Assembly: GCA_963693285.1 (NCBI GenBank)
Contig: OY848921.1
Span: forward strand, 6,213,229 to 6,277,228
DNA: 64,000 nt
Direction of reading: 5' to 3'
From: Xestospongia muta
Taxonomy: Eukaryota; Porifera; Demospongiae; Haplosclerida; Petrosiidae
Part shown: piece by piece, positions 1 through 14,527 of the stretch
Layout: each line of letters begins with the position of its first letter
Numbering within the stretch: the stretch's first letter is position 1
Program-made: the position numbers and the translations under genes
Notes under the pieces: generated by a model
The model's database searches: none
Seen by the model: the letters and a program-made list of their open reading frames with translations, nothing else
What the model was told of the DNA's origin: nothing

Positions 1-336
1 TTTTATAGTTTTACTCATACTATGGAATATTAATATGAATTGTTATAGTAAGTTCTATCTAACTAGTCCATATAGTGCCATCATATATAATGTATATTAA
101 TTTAATTAACTACAAATAGACAATTATGTATTGTGTATATTGTTAGTTAGCAACTTTCTTTTCCTAAATAGTTTGTCTTGCATTTGCACAATATTTTTCC
201 AAGACTATTCAGATGGTAAGTGCACTTTAAATATGTCATTTATGATTATACATATAATTGTTTGTTTAAACTGTTGCTAATCATGATTTTATTGTCTTTT
301 ATTAATCTTTTTCTTTAATTATTTTGGTCACCTACT
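1..336. other. AT-rich flank with one outlying array-like site
   Basis: I see no gene. Near 200-215 there is an AG, then ATG, then GTAAGT, which matches the splice-like core of the array that follows. This looks like a diverged outlying unit. Confidence 0.4.
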
Positions 337-3300
337 CTTCTCAATTTATGTAATCATATATTATTTTATACCTCAATGGGAATGGTTTTCAGTTCAATTT
401 TATTTTTTATTCACAGACTGTTCGTGTTTTATAACTTACTATATATTTCTATCTTTCTTCCATATTTTCTATTATAATGATGGCTACATGATGTCATTCT
501 AATATTTCTAAAACTATTTATAGAATGTAAGTGTGTATCAAGTCAAATTATGCGATCATGTGTTATTGTTTACCTCAATGGGAATGGTTTGAGTTCAATT
601 TTATTTATTATTTACATACTGTTCATGTTTTATAATTTAATATGTATTTCTATTTTTTTCCATAATTTCTATTATAACTACGGCTACATGATGTCATTCT
701 AATAATTCGAAAACTTTTTTAGGTGGTAAGTGTGTATTATGTGATCATGTACTATTGTATACATCAATGTGAATGGTTTGAGTTCAATTTTATTTTTTAT
801 TTACATACTGTTCATGTTTTATAACTTACTATATATTTCTATCACTCTTCCATATTTTCTATTATAACTATGGCTATATGATGTCATTCTAATATTTCTA
901 AAACTATTTATAGCCGGTAAGTGTGTATTATGTCAATTTATGTGATCGTGTGTTGTTGTATACATCAATGGAAATTGTTTTGAGTTCAATTTTATTTATT
1001 ATTCACAGAGTGTTCATGTTTTATAACTTACTATATATTTCTAATCTTTCTTCCATATTTCTATTATAACTACGGCTACATGATGTCATTCTAATATTTT
1101 TAAAAATTTTTATAGCAGGTAAGTGTGTATTATGTTAATTTATGTGATCATGTACTATTGTATACATCAATGGAAATTGTTTTGAGTTCAATTTTATTTA
1201 TTATTCACAGACTGTTCATGTTTTATAACTTACTATATATTTCTAATCTTTCTTCCATATTTTCTATTATAACTACGGCTACATGATGTCATTCTAATAT
1301 TTTTAAAAAATTTTGTAGCAGGTAAGTGTGTATTATGTTAATTTATGTGATCATGTACTATTGTATACATCAATGGGAATATTTTTGAGTTCAACTTTAT
1401 TTTTTATTTACATACTGTTCATGTTTTATAACTTACTATATATTTCTAATCTTTCTTCCATATTTTCTATTATAACTACGGCTACATGATGTCATTCTAA
1501 TATTTTTAAAAATTTTTATAGCAGGTAAGTGTGTATTATGTTAATTTATGTGATCATGTACTATTGTATACATCAATGGAAATTGTTTTGAGTTCAATTT
1601 TATTTATTATTTACATACTGTTCATGTTTTATAACTTACTATATATTTCTATTTTTCTTCCATATTTATTATTATAACTATGGCTATATGATGTCATTCT
1701 AATATTTCTAAAACAATTATAGGATGTAAGTGTGTATTATGTCAATTTATGTGATTGTGTGTTGTTGTATACCTCAATGGGAATAGTTTTGAGTTCAACT
1801 TTATTTTTTATTCACAGACTGTTCATGTTTTATAACTTACTATATATTTCTATCTCTCTTCCATATTTTCTATTATAACTACGGCTATATGATGTCATTC
1901 TAATATTTCTAAAACTATTTATAGCTGGTAAGTGTGTGTTATGTCAATTTATGTGATGATGTACTAGTGTATACCTCAATGGGAATAGTTTTGAGTTCAA
2001 CTTTATTTTTTATTTACAGACTGTTCATGTTTTATAACTTACTATATATTTCTATTTTTCTTCCATATTTATTATTATAACTATGGCTATATGATGTCAT
2101 TCTAATATTTCTAAAAATATTTATAGCAGGTAAGTGTGTATTATGTTAATTTATGTGATTGTGTGTTGTTGTATACATCAATGGAAATTGTTTTGAGTTC
2201 AATTTTATTTATTATTCACAGACTGTTCATGTTTTATAACTTACTATATATTTCTAATCTTTCTTCCATATTTTCTATTATAACTACGGCTACATGATGT
2301 CATTCTAATATTTTTAAAAATTTTTATAGCAGGTAAGTGTGTATTATGTTAATTTATGTGATCATGTACTATTGTATACATCAATGGAAATTGTTTTGAG
2401 TTCAATTTTATTTATTATTCACAGACTGTTCATGTTTTATAACTTACTATATATTTCTAATCTTTCTTCCATATTTTCTATTATAACTACGGCTACATGA
2501 TGTCATTCTAATATTTTTAAAAAATTTTGTAGCAGGTAAGTGTGTATTATGTTAATTTATGTGATCATGTACTATTGTATACCTCAATGGGAATATTTTT
2601 GAGTTCAACTTTATTTTTTATTTACATACTGTTCATGTTTTATAACTTACTATATATTTCTATCTCTCTTCCATATTTTCTATTATAACTACGGCTACAT
2701 GATGTCATTCTAATATTTCTAAAACTATTTATAGCTGGTAAGTGTGTGTTATGTCAATTTATGTGATGATGTACTAGTGTATACCTCAATGGGAATAGTT
2801 TTGAGTTCAACTTTATTTTTTATTCATAGACTGTTCATGTTTTATAACTTACTATATATTTCTATTTTTCTTCCATATTTTTTATTATAACTATGGCTAC
2901 ATGATGTCATTCTAATATTTCTAAAAAAATTTATAGCAGGTAAGTGTGTATTATGTTAATTTATGTGATCATGTACTATTGTATACATCAATGTGAATGG
3001 TTTGAGTTCAATTTTATTTTTTATTTACATACTGTTCATGTTTTATAACTTACTATATATTTCTATCACTTTTCCATATTTTCTGTTATAACTATGGCTA
3101 CATGATGTCATTCTAATATTTCTAAAAATATTTATAGCAGGTAAGTGTGTATTATGTTAATTTATGTGATTGTGTGTTGTTGTATACATCAATGGAAATT
3201 GTTTTGAGTTCAATTTTATTTATTATTCACAGACTGTTCATGTTTTATAACTTACTATATATTTCTAATCTTTCTTCCATATTTTCTATTATAACTACGG

Positions 3301-5960
3301 CTACATGATGTCATTCTAATATTTTTAAAAATTTTTATAGCAGGTAAGTGTGTATTATGTTAATTTATGTGATCATGTACTATTGTATACATCAATGGAA
3401 ATTGTTTTGAGTTCAATTTTATTTATTATTCACAGACTGTTCATGTTTTATAACTTACTATATATTTCTAATTTTTTTTCCATATTTTCTATTATAACTA
3501 CGGCTACATGATGTCATTCTAATATTTTTAAAAAATTTTGTAGCAGGTAAGTGTGTATTATGTTAATTTATGTGATCATGTACTATTGTATACCTCAATG
3601 GGAATATTTTTGAGTTCAACTTTATTTTTTATTTACATACTGTTCATGTTTTATAACTTACTATATATTTCTATCTCTCTTCCATATTTTCTATTATAAC
3701 TACGGCTACATGATGTCATTCTAATATTTCTAAAACTATTTATAGCTGGTAAGTGTGTGTTATGTCAATTTATGTGATGATGTACTAGTGTATACCTCAA
3801 TGGGAATAGTTTTGAGTTCAACTTTATTTTTTATTCATAGACTGTTCATGTTTTATAACTTACTATATATTTCTATTTTTCTTCCATATTTTTTATTATA
3901 ACTATGGCTACATGATGTCATTCTAATATTTCTAAAAAAATTTATAGCAGGTAAGTGTGTATTATGTTAATTTATGTGATCATGTACTATTGTATACATC
4001 AATGTGAATGGTTTGAGTTCAATTTTATTTTTTATTTACATACTGTTCATGTTTTATAACTTACTATATATTTCTATCACTTTTCCATATTTTCTATTAT
4101 AACTATGGCTATATGATGTCATTCTAATATTTCTAAAACTATTTATAGCCGGTAAGTGTGTATTATGTCAATTTATGTGATCGTGTGTTGTTGTATACAT
4201 CAATAGAAATTGTTTTGAGTTCAATTTTATTTATTATTCACAGAGTGTTCATGTTTTATAACTTACTATATATTTCTATCTTTCTTCCATATTTTTTATT
4301 ATAACTACGACTACATGATGTCATTCTAATATTTCTAAAAATTTTTATAACAGGTAAATGTGTATTATGTTAATTTATGTGATCATGTACTATTGTATAC
4401 ATCAATGGAAATTGTTTTGAGTTCAATTTTATTTATTATTCACAGACTGTTCATGTTTTATAACTTACTATATATTTCTAATCTTTCTTCCATATTTTCT
4501 ATTATAACTACGGCTACATGATGTCATTCTAATATTTTTAAAAAATTTTGTAGCAGGTAAGTGTGTATTATGTTAATTTATGTGATCATGTACTATTGTA
4601 TACCTCAATGGGAATATTTTTGAGTTCAACTTTATTTTTTATTTACATACTGTTCATGTTTTATAACTTACTATATATTTCTATCTCTCTTCCATATTTT
4701 CTATTATAACTACGGCTACATGATGTCATTCTAATATTTCTAAAACTATTTATAGCAGGTAAGTGTGTGTTATGTCAATTTATGTGATGATGTACTAGTG
4801 TATACCTCAATGGGAATAGTTTTGAGTTCAACTTTATTTTTTATTCATAGACTGTTCATGTTTTATAACTTACTATATATTTCTATTTTTCTTCCATATT
4901 TTTTATTATAACTATGGCTACATGATGTCATTCTAATATTTCTAAAAAAATTTATAGCAGGTAAGTGTGTATTATGTTAATTTATGTGATCATGTACTAT
5001 TGTATACATCAATGGAAATTGTTTTGAGTTCAATTTTATTTATTATTCACAGACTGTTCATGTTTTATAACTTACCATATATTTCTAATCTTTCTTCCAT
5101 ATTTTCTATTATAACTACGGCTACATGATGTCATTCTAATATTTTTAAAAAATTTTGTAGCAGGTAAGTGTGTATTATGTTAATTTATGTGATCATGTAC
5201 TATTGTATACCTCAATGGGAATATTTTTGAGTTCAACTTTATTTTTTATTTACATACTGTTCATGTTTTATAACTTACTATATATTTCTATCTCTCTTCC
5301 ATATTTTCTATTATAACTACGGCTACATGATGTCATTCTAATATTTCTAAAACTATTTATAGCTGGTAAGTGTACATTATGTCAATTTATGTGATTGTGT
5401 GTTGTTGTATACCTCAATGGGAATGGTTTTGAGTTCAACTTTATTTTTTATTCACGGACTGTTCATGTTTTTTAAGTTACTATATATTTCTATCTTTCTT
5501 CTATATTTTCTATTATAACTACGGCTACATGATGTCATTCTAATATTTCTAAAACTATTTATAGCTGGTAAGTGTATATTAAATCAAATTATGCAATCAT
5601 GTATTATTTTATACCTCAATGGGAATACTTTTGAGTTCAACTTTATTTATTAACTGATTGTATATATGTTTTATCATTTAATATATATTTTTATCTTTCT
5701 TCCATATTTTTTTTATTATAACTATGGCTACATGATGTCATTGTAATATTTCTAAAACTATTTACAGGAGGTAAGTGTGCATTATTTCAATTTATATGAT
5801 CATATATTATTTTATACTTCAATGGGATGGTTTTGAGTTCAATTATATTTATTATTCACAGACTGTTCATGTTTTATAACTTACTATATATTTCTATCTT
5901 GCTTCCATATTTTCTATTATAACTACGGCTACATGACGTCATTCTAATATTTCTAAAACA
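337..5960. repeat. Tandem array A, about 203-bp units
   Basis: About 27 head-to-tail units. Successive cores lie at about 1118, 1321, 1524 and 1725, which gives a period of 201-203 bp. Each unit runs through an AT-rich body, a conserved stretch ending in CTATTTATAG (or a close variant), three bases, then GTAAGTGTGT. The three bases are mostly CAG or CTG, with CCG, GTG, AAT, GAT and GAG in a few units. Inner units are nearly identical and edge units (before 1000, after 5560) are more diverged, as expected from unequal exchange in the centre. Blocks of several units recur (for example 2125-2940 and 3137-3950), so there is a higher-order repeat of about 1 kb. No long open frame is present. The array ends abruptly near 5960 where the motif decays. 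Confidence 0.95.
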
Positions 5961-7749
5961 TAAGCAAAACAATGCATGGTATTGATGACAGTATAGACAT
6001 TCTCACATAGTAGGCATACAGTAATATATTAGTGCTGTATATTTCAACGCTACATTGTTAATATTGTGTACCCTCTGCTGCCACAGCCTCATTGAGTATT
6101 TTACTACTTGGATTGTGTGTTTGTGTTTGTTATCAGACAATGGACTTCAGTCTACTGTAATTAATGCACTACAACAGCATCTATAACTAAAAACCAAGGT
6201 AGTGGTGTCTACTCTAAAACCAAGAAACTCCTAGGTTTTATTTTTTTACTTTACCATTTTATTCCTGCTCTGCTTAAAAGTTATCTGTCCCTATATTGGC
6301 TGTAGGATTGCACTTTAAGTTTTTAAAGCTTCATTGGCACCTTTCAAGCTTTCTCCGACACTATAGCACTCACTAAATTTAAATGTCTGAGCTCTCAAAT
6401 AAATATTTGCTCCTCAACACAATATTCTCAATAGTAAATACTAAACTGAGCAGCATCATGTAAATATATTATAATTAGATGCCAAGGACAGGGATTTACA
6501 TGATTTATTAACCCAAGGAAGAAATGTACCAAGCATGAAGCACAAGGTACTAATAGCTTCTTAAATTAGAGTGTTAGTCAATGCTGTGTCCTTAAATAAA
6601 AAAACACATAAAAATAAAAGCCAGAAAAATTAAAAGTTGTTTTAAAAGAAGCATGGCTGAGATAGTTGATCGCTTTTAAAATCCTTTAAAATTTGCTAAT
6701 AATGTTTCCTTCTGAAGCTATGGCAAGTTTTACTCATCTTGATCATCTTCTTTGTTATCAGTTTATAGACACATCTTGAAATAGCTATTACTATCATAAA
6801 ACTAGTGGTATAGTCAGTTTTACAATTGTTATATCTATATGTCTAGTTAACATGTTACTTAGCCAAAGAATACAGCCTCGAAAAACTGACAGTTGTAATG
6901 CAGTGAGTGCTCTGTGTAGTTCAGTGCTTTTCATTATACTATTACAACAAATTGTATGGCCCTCAGTTGTGTATCTAATTAATAAGTGGTTTTCATACTG
7001 TCATTTCTATCATGGTCTAGTTTAAGATGAATCCCTACATTTCATGGACAATCATTGTCAAATTTGTATTCATCCCTCTTTTATGTTAATTATTGTGATT
7101 ATATCACATTGCTACAACTTTAATGAGTGCATTATAAATCAAACAAACAACTGTACAGTAGTATCACCATGTTGTTGAATTTGCATTCTTTTTTTATTGT
7201 GACTGTGAATCTGTGACTACAATTGATCTTCACAATACTACATGTTTTCAATCTCAATGTTTCTTTCATAATGAAATATGATGATACATTTTAGGTAATA
7301 GTGCATGCAATTACAGATTAAAATTTGTTTGATATTTATGTAATGAATGCTAGCTGACAATATTATATTTTTATCAATGACTTACTTTCCCACTTTCTAT
7401 ATGTCCCTGTAATAATGTCAATTTCTCTTCTGATGCTAACTACTAAAAGCCTGTTAGTAAATATAAACTACACAGTTTACATTATAACTTTTTGCCTGTC
7501 TGTTTGTTTATATCACCTCATCACAACAACTACAATATTATAATTAATTAATGACTTTTTTACTTGTTCTTTTCTATGTTTCCTGAAAATCTACATTTAA
7601 TGTTCAAACAAACTATCAAGGATGTAAGTATTATATAACCATACAATCATGATACACTGAACATTATTTATGTTGCAATCATGAAAGCAATCAATTTAAA
7701 AAGTTTGAGCTCTACATAAATTGTTATATTTCTTTATTCCTTTTTAAAG
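5961..7749. other. Non-coding flank between array A and the Death exons
   Basis: No exon could be supported. From about 6040 it aligns by eye with 43367-45070, including the stretch on cell-size-like AT-rich sequence around 6324-6370 versus 43660-43710, so it is part of the M1/M1' duplication. Near 7610-7630 there is again AG, GAT, GTAAGT, a further diverged array-type core. Confidence 0.5.
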
Positions 7750-8338
7750 TTGCCAAAGTCAACAACAAAGTATGAAAGAGGTAAAATTTTAAGAATAAAT
7801 GTCGTGTTAATTGTATAGATGTAAATATGGTTATAGATAATATCATTTAAGTAAACATCAAATTTAATGATCTAGTTAGACTTGTTATATAGAGAAGCTA
7901 TAAGTCAACAGGATACTTAAGCTTAATTAATGGTACAGTATTGTAATGATATATATTTATCAAACATGTGTTTTGTATAACACAAACTCTTACACTTTTT
8001 GTATTTTAGGTATTCTGAAGATTCTCCCAAAAGTTCCAGAAAACAAAGATGTCTTGAGGTTACTACTTCCAGTTAAGGAGAGATGGTACATTATTGGTAC
8101 TGCACTTGGAGTCAATCCCAAAATGCTGAATAGCTTGGAAATACGTGGTAACCCACCAGAGATTAGTCTGTCAATGATCATAAATACATGGCTCGTGGAG
8201 AAAGACAAAGAAGCCACCTGGGAGATGCTATTAGAGGCAGTGGACAGTCCTATTTCAGGGAGCCACAAAACATGTGATAAAATTCGTGAATTCCTAATGA
8301 AACCTGATGTGAACACAAAATACACTAAGCAATATTAA
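7750..8338 (+). CDS. Death-domain protein, 3'-terminal exons (partial model)
   Basis: Two exons fit: 7750-7780 (after TTTTTAAAG, before GTAAAA) and 8010-8338 (after GTATTTTAG, ending at TAA). The joint is phase 1 and keeps the frame open. The protein piece has the Death-fold pattern: a helix with KILPKVPENKDV, then RWYIIGTALGVNP, a middle helix with MIINTWLVEKDKEATW, and EMLLEAVD plus IREFLMKPDV at the end. It covers roughly one whole Death domain and then stops, so the domain is C-terminal. Death domains mediate homotypic contacts in innate-immune and apoptotic signalling. Upstream exons are not identified. A decayed paralogue lies at 45386-45704, and related Death exons at 39993 and 61065 share WY-IG spacing. 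The Death call is firm at family level; the gene model is partial. Confidence 0.7.
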
Positions 8339-8361
8339 CTGATGTGTGCATTGACCTAAGT

Positions 8362-9115
8362 ATTATTTTAATTTTTATTTTTATTTGATTTAAGCAAAAA
8401 TGATTATGACCAAACAGCAAGGCTGGTATTGAGGGCAAGCAATATATACATAGATATAACAATAGAAACTATATTAATATTAGTCTATAGTAGATGGTTG
8501 AAATAATATGCATGTTGGTGATTTTTTAATTGATTTACTGGATTTGAATCTTTGATACAAGATGCAATTCAAAGTAAGTTCCATACCTTGATTGAGCTAG
8601 AAAAGAAGGAATTATAGTATGCACTTGTGGTGGCATATTGGGAGCTTTAAATTAAGAGGATGAAAGGGTATGTGAAAATGATTGAAAAAAGAATACTGCA
8701 GGTTTAGGACTGAAACATTTGTGATAAATCATTTTGTAGAGGATTACTTTTGAGGTGGTACGTCTAGAGGAGAGGGTTGTCATTTGAAAATGATCAAGAA
8801 GTGTAGAGTAGTTAGAGAACCAACTTTTAGGGCAGATTTTCAGTGCAAAGAATTGGATCTTTTTTAATTGCAATTCTATGTCTTTAGTGAACTGAGGGTC
8901 CCAGAAGGATGAGGAGTGGGAGAACCTGCTTCCTTTCTTTGGAGCAGATACATTGGATGTGTGGAGACCATGAAAGTTTTGAAGTTAGTATGATTCCAAG
9001 GTATTTGTAAGATGAAACCTGTTCATGCTTACACCCATTTAAATGTAAGAATGGCAGAGAAGTAACAGAGTCAGTTTTACAAGTACTATACAATAATAGT
9101 GACATTTTTAGTACA
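8362..9115 (-). mobile_element. LINE-type non-LTR retrotransposon remnant (RT C-terminal end)
   Basis: On the minus strand two overlapping pieces (9105-8884 and 8873-8652, in different frames) read as the end of a LINE reverse transcriptase. The first has VSSYKYLGIILTSKLSW with HI following, the usual motif after the RT palm/thumb. The second has QLKKIQFFALKICPKSW, the typical closing region. Frame shifts and internal stops show it is dead. The paralogous segment near 45730-45760 lacks this block, so the insertion followed the M1/M1' duplication or was lost from M1'. The exact ends are uncertain. Confidence 0.75.
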
Positions 9116-10511
9116 ATTATATGATCTTCATGCTAAATTTTCAAAAAATTTGTCAAGTTTCTTTGCTCACAGAACCAGATAGTTGGATGTGTGTATATAC
9201 AGCAATCAATTGTAAAGAAGTTAGTTTGTATGTTTAATTTTAAATATCATCAGATCTACAGGAAATATTGTTATAATAACAAGTATTATTCATTGTGGCC
9301 CACTGACATCTGGGTCAGGCAAAATGTTCTGTTCTTGCTAGACCCATTTTCCTGCAGGGGCTGTTATGCTGGGGATGAAGTTACTATGGTAAAATTACAG
9401 ACACCTATATTTATATATCTGAATATATATATAGAAGTATTTTCATAGCCATTAATACTACCAGTTAAACCTGAAAGCAATGCTTAAGCTTAAAAACCAG
9501 ATGATTCTGGAAGGACTAGCTAATGTCTGATAATGTCAATATTGTCATACTTTGACCCTCAATTTGCATGCATTATATCCTGCATCAGGGTAGTGCAGTA
9601 ACCTGATAGGATTTGACAACTGCACGCAAAAATGTATACACAAAAAAAAATCGTAATGCTAGTTAGTTTGGTTCAGTATGAACGTCATTTCTTGTTGAAT
9701 ATTTATTGGGTAATTAGATAAATTATTGTTAATAATTAAACTAATAGTAGTAAGCTAAAAGTGATGAATTAAAAGTCATAGCTGCAGCAAAAACAAAGGT
9801 AGTAGCAATATTACAAAAGTTCAATTAAAAGAAGTAATAAAAACACTATCATGCTATATATAGCCATGGAATTTTTATGTTAGCTACTTATGTGTACAGG
9901 GATAGGTATTATTGTTATCGTTATACCTTCTTTCTTTGCTCTTTAGCATTGTCTTTGCTAAATGGATGTTTTGTCATGCTGTCACTGCAACTGTCATGCT
10001 GATTAGTCCAATAACAGATTGTCACAGCATTATTTTATGATCACAGATTAACAAATATTATATATATATATACATCTTAATACTCAGAATCCATCTAAAA
10101 CTAGATGTAAAATATTGTCTTGATGAATTCATATTTATCATTAACATTAAGTAAATATACCACTAAATGTTGATTGGTTTTGATATCAACACTATAGTGC
10201 TATTTATACTCACAGCTTGCAAAGTTAACTGAGGCAAAAATCTAGAGTTAAAAATACTGAGGCATGTAGACAAATTGTACATAAAGTATGTACTTTAGAG
10301 TCAATAACCAAAAATGTTAATCTCTTATCATTACCTTCATGCTTCAGTTATTATCAATAGTTGGTATCATACACATATTCAACTACAAACTATTATTATC
10401 TTTTTTCCTACTTACATATAGTCCTGCAAACCAGACTCAAGCTATTATTGAATGGTGGATGGTGAAATGACTAACTGTCACATTTCTATAATTTCTTGAT
10501 ATGTTACCTAA
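9116..10511. other. Non-coding region shared with 45750-46800
   Basis: It aligns by eye with M1' (for example the stretch ending in the lariat-like TCATCAGATCTACAGG at about 9247 and 45896). Left-specific sequence lies at about 9300-9900. No convincing exon; a short frame at 9191-9448 is not conserved in the paralogue. Confidence 0.4.
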
Positions 10512-10721
10512 TTTGCAAAAACAGAACCACTTCTGTCAAAACATTCATGACCTGATTTTTGAAAAAAAACACTGTTAAAACATCTGATAAAACAGTTTTG
10601 TATACATACAGTTGCTATATATGTATAACTAATCTATATGTATGCAAAACTTTTTTGATATGTTTTAACAGTGGTTTTTCACAAATCAGTTCACAAATGT
10701 CTTGATGTAAGCGGTCCCTTT
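10512..10721. repeat. Imperfect inverted repeat (foldback / MITE-like)
   Basis: The arm around 10512-10590 is an imperfect reverse complement of 10650-10721. Shared pieces include the AACACTGTTAAAACA / TGTTTTAACAGTGGTT pair and TGTATACATAC / GTATGCA near the centre. Related half-arms recur at 10880-10945 and in the paralogous stretch 46990-47200. No coding content, so it is probably a small non-autonomous element. Confidence 0.6.
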
Positions 10722-10859
10722 TTCCCAAGCAGGTCACATATTCATATTCATAGCAAAGAACAATTGAGAAATGTAAATATTCAGCTGAATTAATAATGAC
10801 ACACCTTACATGCTATTTTAACACACATGTTAAAATGGCACATCCAACTATTTTAGCAA

Positions 10860-13800
10860 ATATTAACTGCTTTGTTTTTCTAGTAAGTTTTAACAGTGAT
10901 CTCTTTTCACAAATCAGATCAAAAATGTTTTGTCAGAAGTGTTCCCTTATCGTAAATCAAGTCACAAATACATGTCTTTTAATAAATCAGAGCTAGAAAG
11001 TGTGCAAAATTACTATAGCATTGTTTAAAATAGTCATTCAGCATATTTTGCACTCAAATGATATATAACAGACTTGAGGGATTTAATACATCAGAATTTT
11101 CAACAATATAAACTGACACGTTAGACTTAAGGAGATTAATAATACATATCAGGATTAATACATTAGATACCAAAGTTTGAAAACACATCAGGACTACTTG
11201 TGTAGCAGACACAAGGAAATTAATACACAAAAGATTATACAACAGACTAACATGACATATCCAATACCCATACAACAGACAAACTGGTTCATACACATTA
11301 TGTCTGACACAATACATATATCAGACACAAGGGATTAATAAACACACAATAGACACATAGGTTAGTTAATATGACACATTAATCAAAAGAAGGTTAAATA
11401 CACATCAGGACTGCTATAGTAGACATAGGGTGTTAAATAGCATCAGATACTGAAGGTTAATAATACACACAAGATAGGAGATGGTTATAATGACAACAGA
11501 AGAAAATGATCTAAAATACAGACAACAGACAAAAACTATATGGGATTATAATATGTGGGAGAGTCATATCAACTTTAACATCAAAAAATAAATAAAATAA
11601 ATAGGAAGGTCATGAAAAGGTCAATCAAAATATATATGTGTGGAGGGTCACATCAGAAAGGTCATGATATCAAGTTCATATCAAGACTCAGTCACATCCT
11701 GGTATTACAGGCCAAAGTCATAAAGGGGAAGTTTAATACATACCTTAACAAATACAATGCTGAACAAGACACAAGGTAATTAGATAAAAGAAGGAATAAA
11801 GTTAAACAATACTGAAACAACACTCGTCAGATTAACACCAAGCCACCTACCAATGCCAGCCTCATACCCACAGTTGGTTCTACTAATCATTAGCAAGCTT
11901 TTGACACCCATGCCCCAAACAAGCCTACATTAACTTCAAGATTCATGAGGCATGAAACAATGATGTCCATATCCAAGAACAATCCATCAAACATCTACTG
12001 ACATCAGCATTAGTTAAATATAAACCTATTAAATGAGAGAAAACTAGTATATATACAGTATAAGTAATAGTATATTATAATACCATCATCTCCAATAGTT
12101 GAAGGACACTCAACCAGAATATCAACTACAAAATTGAAATAGCAATTTACTATTAATAAATATATAAATGATCAAACATACTAACTGTTTAAATATTGGA
12201 AAACTTCAGTAGATAATCTCCAGCTAGTTCAGTTATCAATATCTCACTATAGAATTAAAGTACATAGTTTAGTACAAGATTGCCAATATTAAATTAATGA
12301 TTGAGTCAAACTTACTATCAAAGTCATCAACTGGATCACTGCCAATAGATTAAAGTCCTATTAAAAATTAACAATAATATTTTAATACAAGACCACTGTT
12401 ATAATTTACAGTATGTAGTCAACAGTTAAAGTAAGTCAACCTATGAAGGTAGGTATTCACTAAATCACTTCCAGTAGTATAGTCCTACTACAAAATTAAA
12501 AATAAATATTAGAGAAAAGACATTATGAATGTTGTTGATGGTAGGTCAAGCTGAAGACATTAGGAAACCCCCAGATGCCAGATGAAACCTCAAATACTAA
12601 AGCCAGATAAAACTCCAGATGCCAGATAAATTTCCTTATATACTATTTGAAACTTTTGATGAAACCAAGATAGCAGGTGAAACTTTGTGTTCCAGAAAAG
12701 TATAGGCATAAGGCCAAGCCCACAATATTATAAAAACTCTTGACACCAGAAAAATCCAGATGTCAAATAAAATCCCAGTAATGTATCAATGCCAGGTTAA
12801 GGCCGATATATATTAAGGAACACCCTTGGATGCTAGATGACACATCACACACCAGATACATGTTAAACACCCATACCCAATAAAAAAACAGCTCTCAACT
12901 TAATACCTTCAGATGCCAGCTTAATTTCCACCATTGCTTCAGCTTGCATGGTTGTAATATTTCACAATATGATAGAATACGATAGATAGACAGTAGAGGG
13001 AAGCAGTAGTAATTTTTTTGTCTTCAATGTCTTCTGACAAGATGTCATTGACCCTGCAGAAATATTGCAATCCAACTGATGTCTAGCACATTTTAGAGCT
13101 AAAATTAGCACCACTATTGCAGTTTGTTTAAAGAGCATGTACAGTTTATTAATTGAGTATGCAATAAGATTATAAGAAAAATAAACTGACAACAATACAT
13201 ATAGTTTTCAAGTGTATGTAACTTTATATGTGATGTAATTAGGTAAGGATGTCCTCATTCAGCAATTGCTTGTGCATCCATGATATGGTCATCCCAGGAA
13301 AGTGCCAAGATATCCTGAGGACACACAGAAAATTAAGACACAATGGGCTCCTGTATCTATAGTGTGCTTATATGGTATAAGGATACCTAAGATATGGGTG
13401 TGGTCATCTCATACTAGTACCGGGATATCCTGAGATTTCTAGACATCACCTAAACCCTAAACCAGACCTATCATTACTAACTCTATGATACAAGTGATGT
13501 CATCATAGTACATGTTGTTACATCATCAGTCAAGTTACACCAAGAAGTACCTGATTTCTAAGACACCTGGGAATCTCAGACACAATGGGCCCTCATCCAT
13601 CTATGGTGCAGTCATCCCAGGATAGTATCAGGGTATGGTGAGGTACTCAGACACAATGGACCTACGTGTCATTAAGCCAGTATTGTCCAAGGTATGCTGT
13701 TTTGGACACACTGTCCTATGCATTCATAGTGTGGTAAATTCAAGATAGTCCCAAAATGGATTGTGATATATATACTGGATTACTCAGATGCAATCATCCA

Positions 13801-13860
13801 AAGGAATCTTATCCTTGGGTACTACTAGTACAAATTACATCATAAACCTATGCACCTTTT
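10860..13860. repeat. Series of degenerate tandem repeats, mostly absent from the paralogous copy
   Basis: Three repeat types follow each other. About 11050-11560 repeats a short phrase around TTAATACACATCAG and CAGACACAAG. About 12060-12520 repeats a unit of about 120 bp around ATCACTGCCAATAG and AGTCCTA, and 12540-12950 repeats CCAGATGCCAGATGAAAC-like phrases. About 13240-13800 repeats units of about 65-100 bp with CAGACACAATGGGCC and GTCATCCCAGGATAGT. Divergence is high, so boundaries are approximate. In M1' the matching interval is far shorter (about 47300-47350), so this block is an insertion or expansion in M1, or a loss in M1'. No gene is supported here. Confidence 0.6.
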
Positions 13861-14527
13861 TGTGTGAATAATAATATGTACTGTTGAAAGATTTCAGTTA
13901 ACAAAATATATTGTTTATTCTACACTTTTTACTATTGTCACTGATAAGCTCAAACAAGTATTTCTTTGTGTATGTATATATATCTTGTTGATAGAATAAG
14001 TAGGTTTATATCATTATAGTTTAGATGTTGATACAACAGTGAGTAAATTTATGATCTGATGTCTGTTGGCATCATTAACTTCAATATACTGATGTATAAT
14101 ATATAAATAATAGGCAGTGTCTAGAGTACCAGTAATCAAATTCCATACTTTAATGTGAAATTAAAGCATTTAGGTTCCAGTGATTAAGGTTTAGGGTCTA
14201 GGGTAAATATAGTATTAATTTCACATTAAAATATATGGCATTCTATTACTGACACACTAGACACTGCAGCCTAAACATTAACTAGTATTTGAAAAGGAAT
14301 TAAGTTGTAGTTTAATAGCTAGCTGAAGTGTAAATTTTCTTTGATCAGGCTTGATGTACAGTGAGAACAATTAGAATGGTTATATAACATAAACATGAGC
14401 TTTCCTGCCTATATTGCTCTCTATGTTTTATTGCAAGACATGTTAGTGATGATACCATATAACTATACAAACCAAAAATTTTTAGCTCCTCCCTTTCTTA
14501 TCATACCCTAGAGCAATCATCACAAAG
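13861..14527. other. Upstream region of the left pseudokinase copy
   Basis: It aligns with about 47346-47828, including the conserved stretch TTTAGCTCCTCCC about 50 bp before the ATG. This is a likely promoter/5' UTR, but no specific element can be proven. Confidence 0.35.

Noticed and set aside
9191..9448. 85-codon frame after the LINE remnant
   Set aside because: Its paralogue at about 45835-46023 is not in a conserved frame; it is probably chance.
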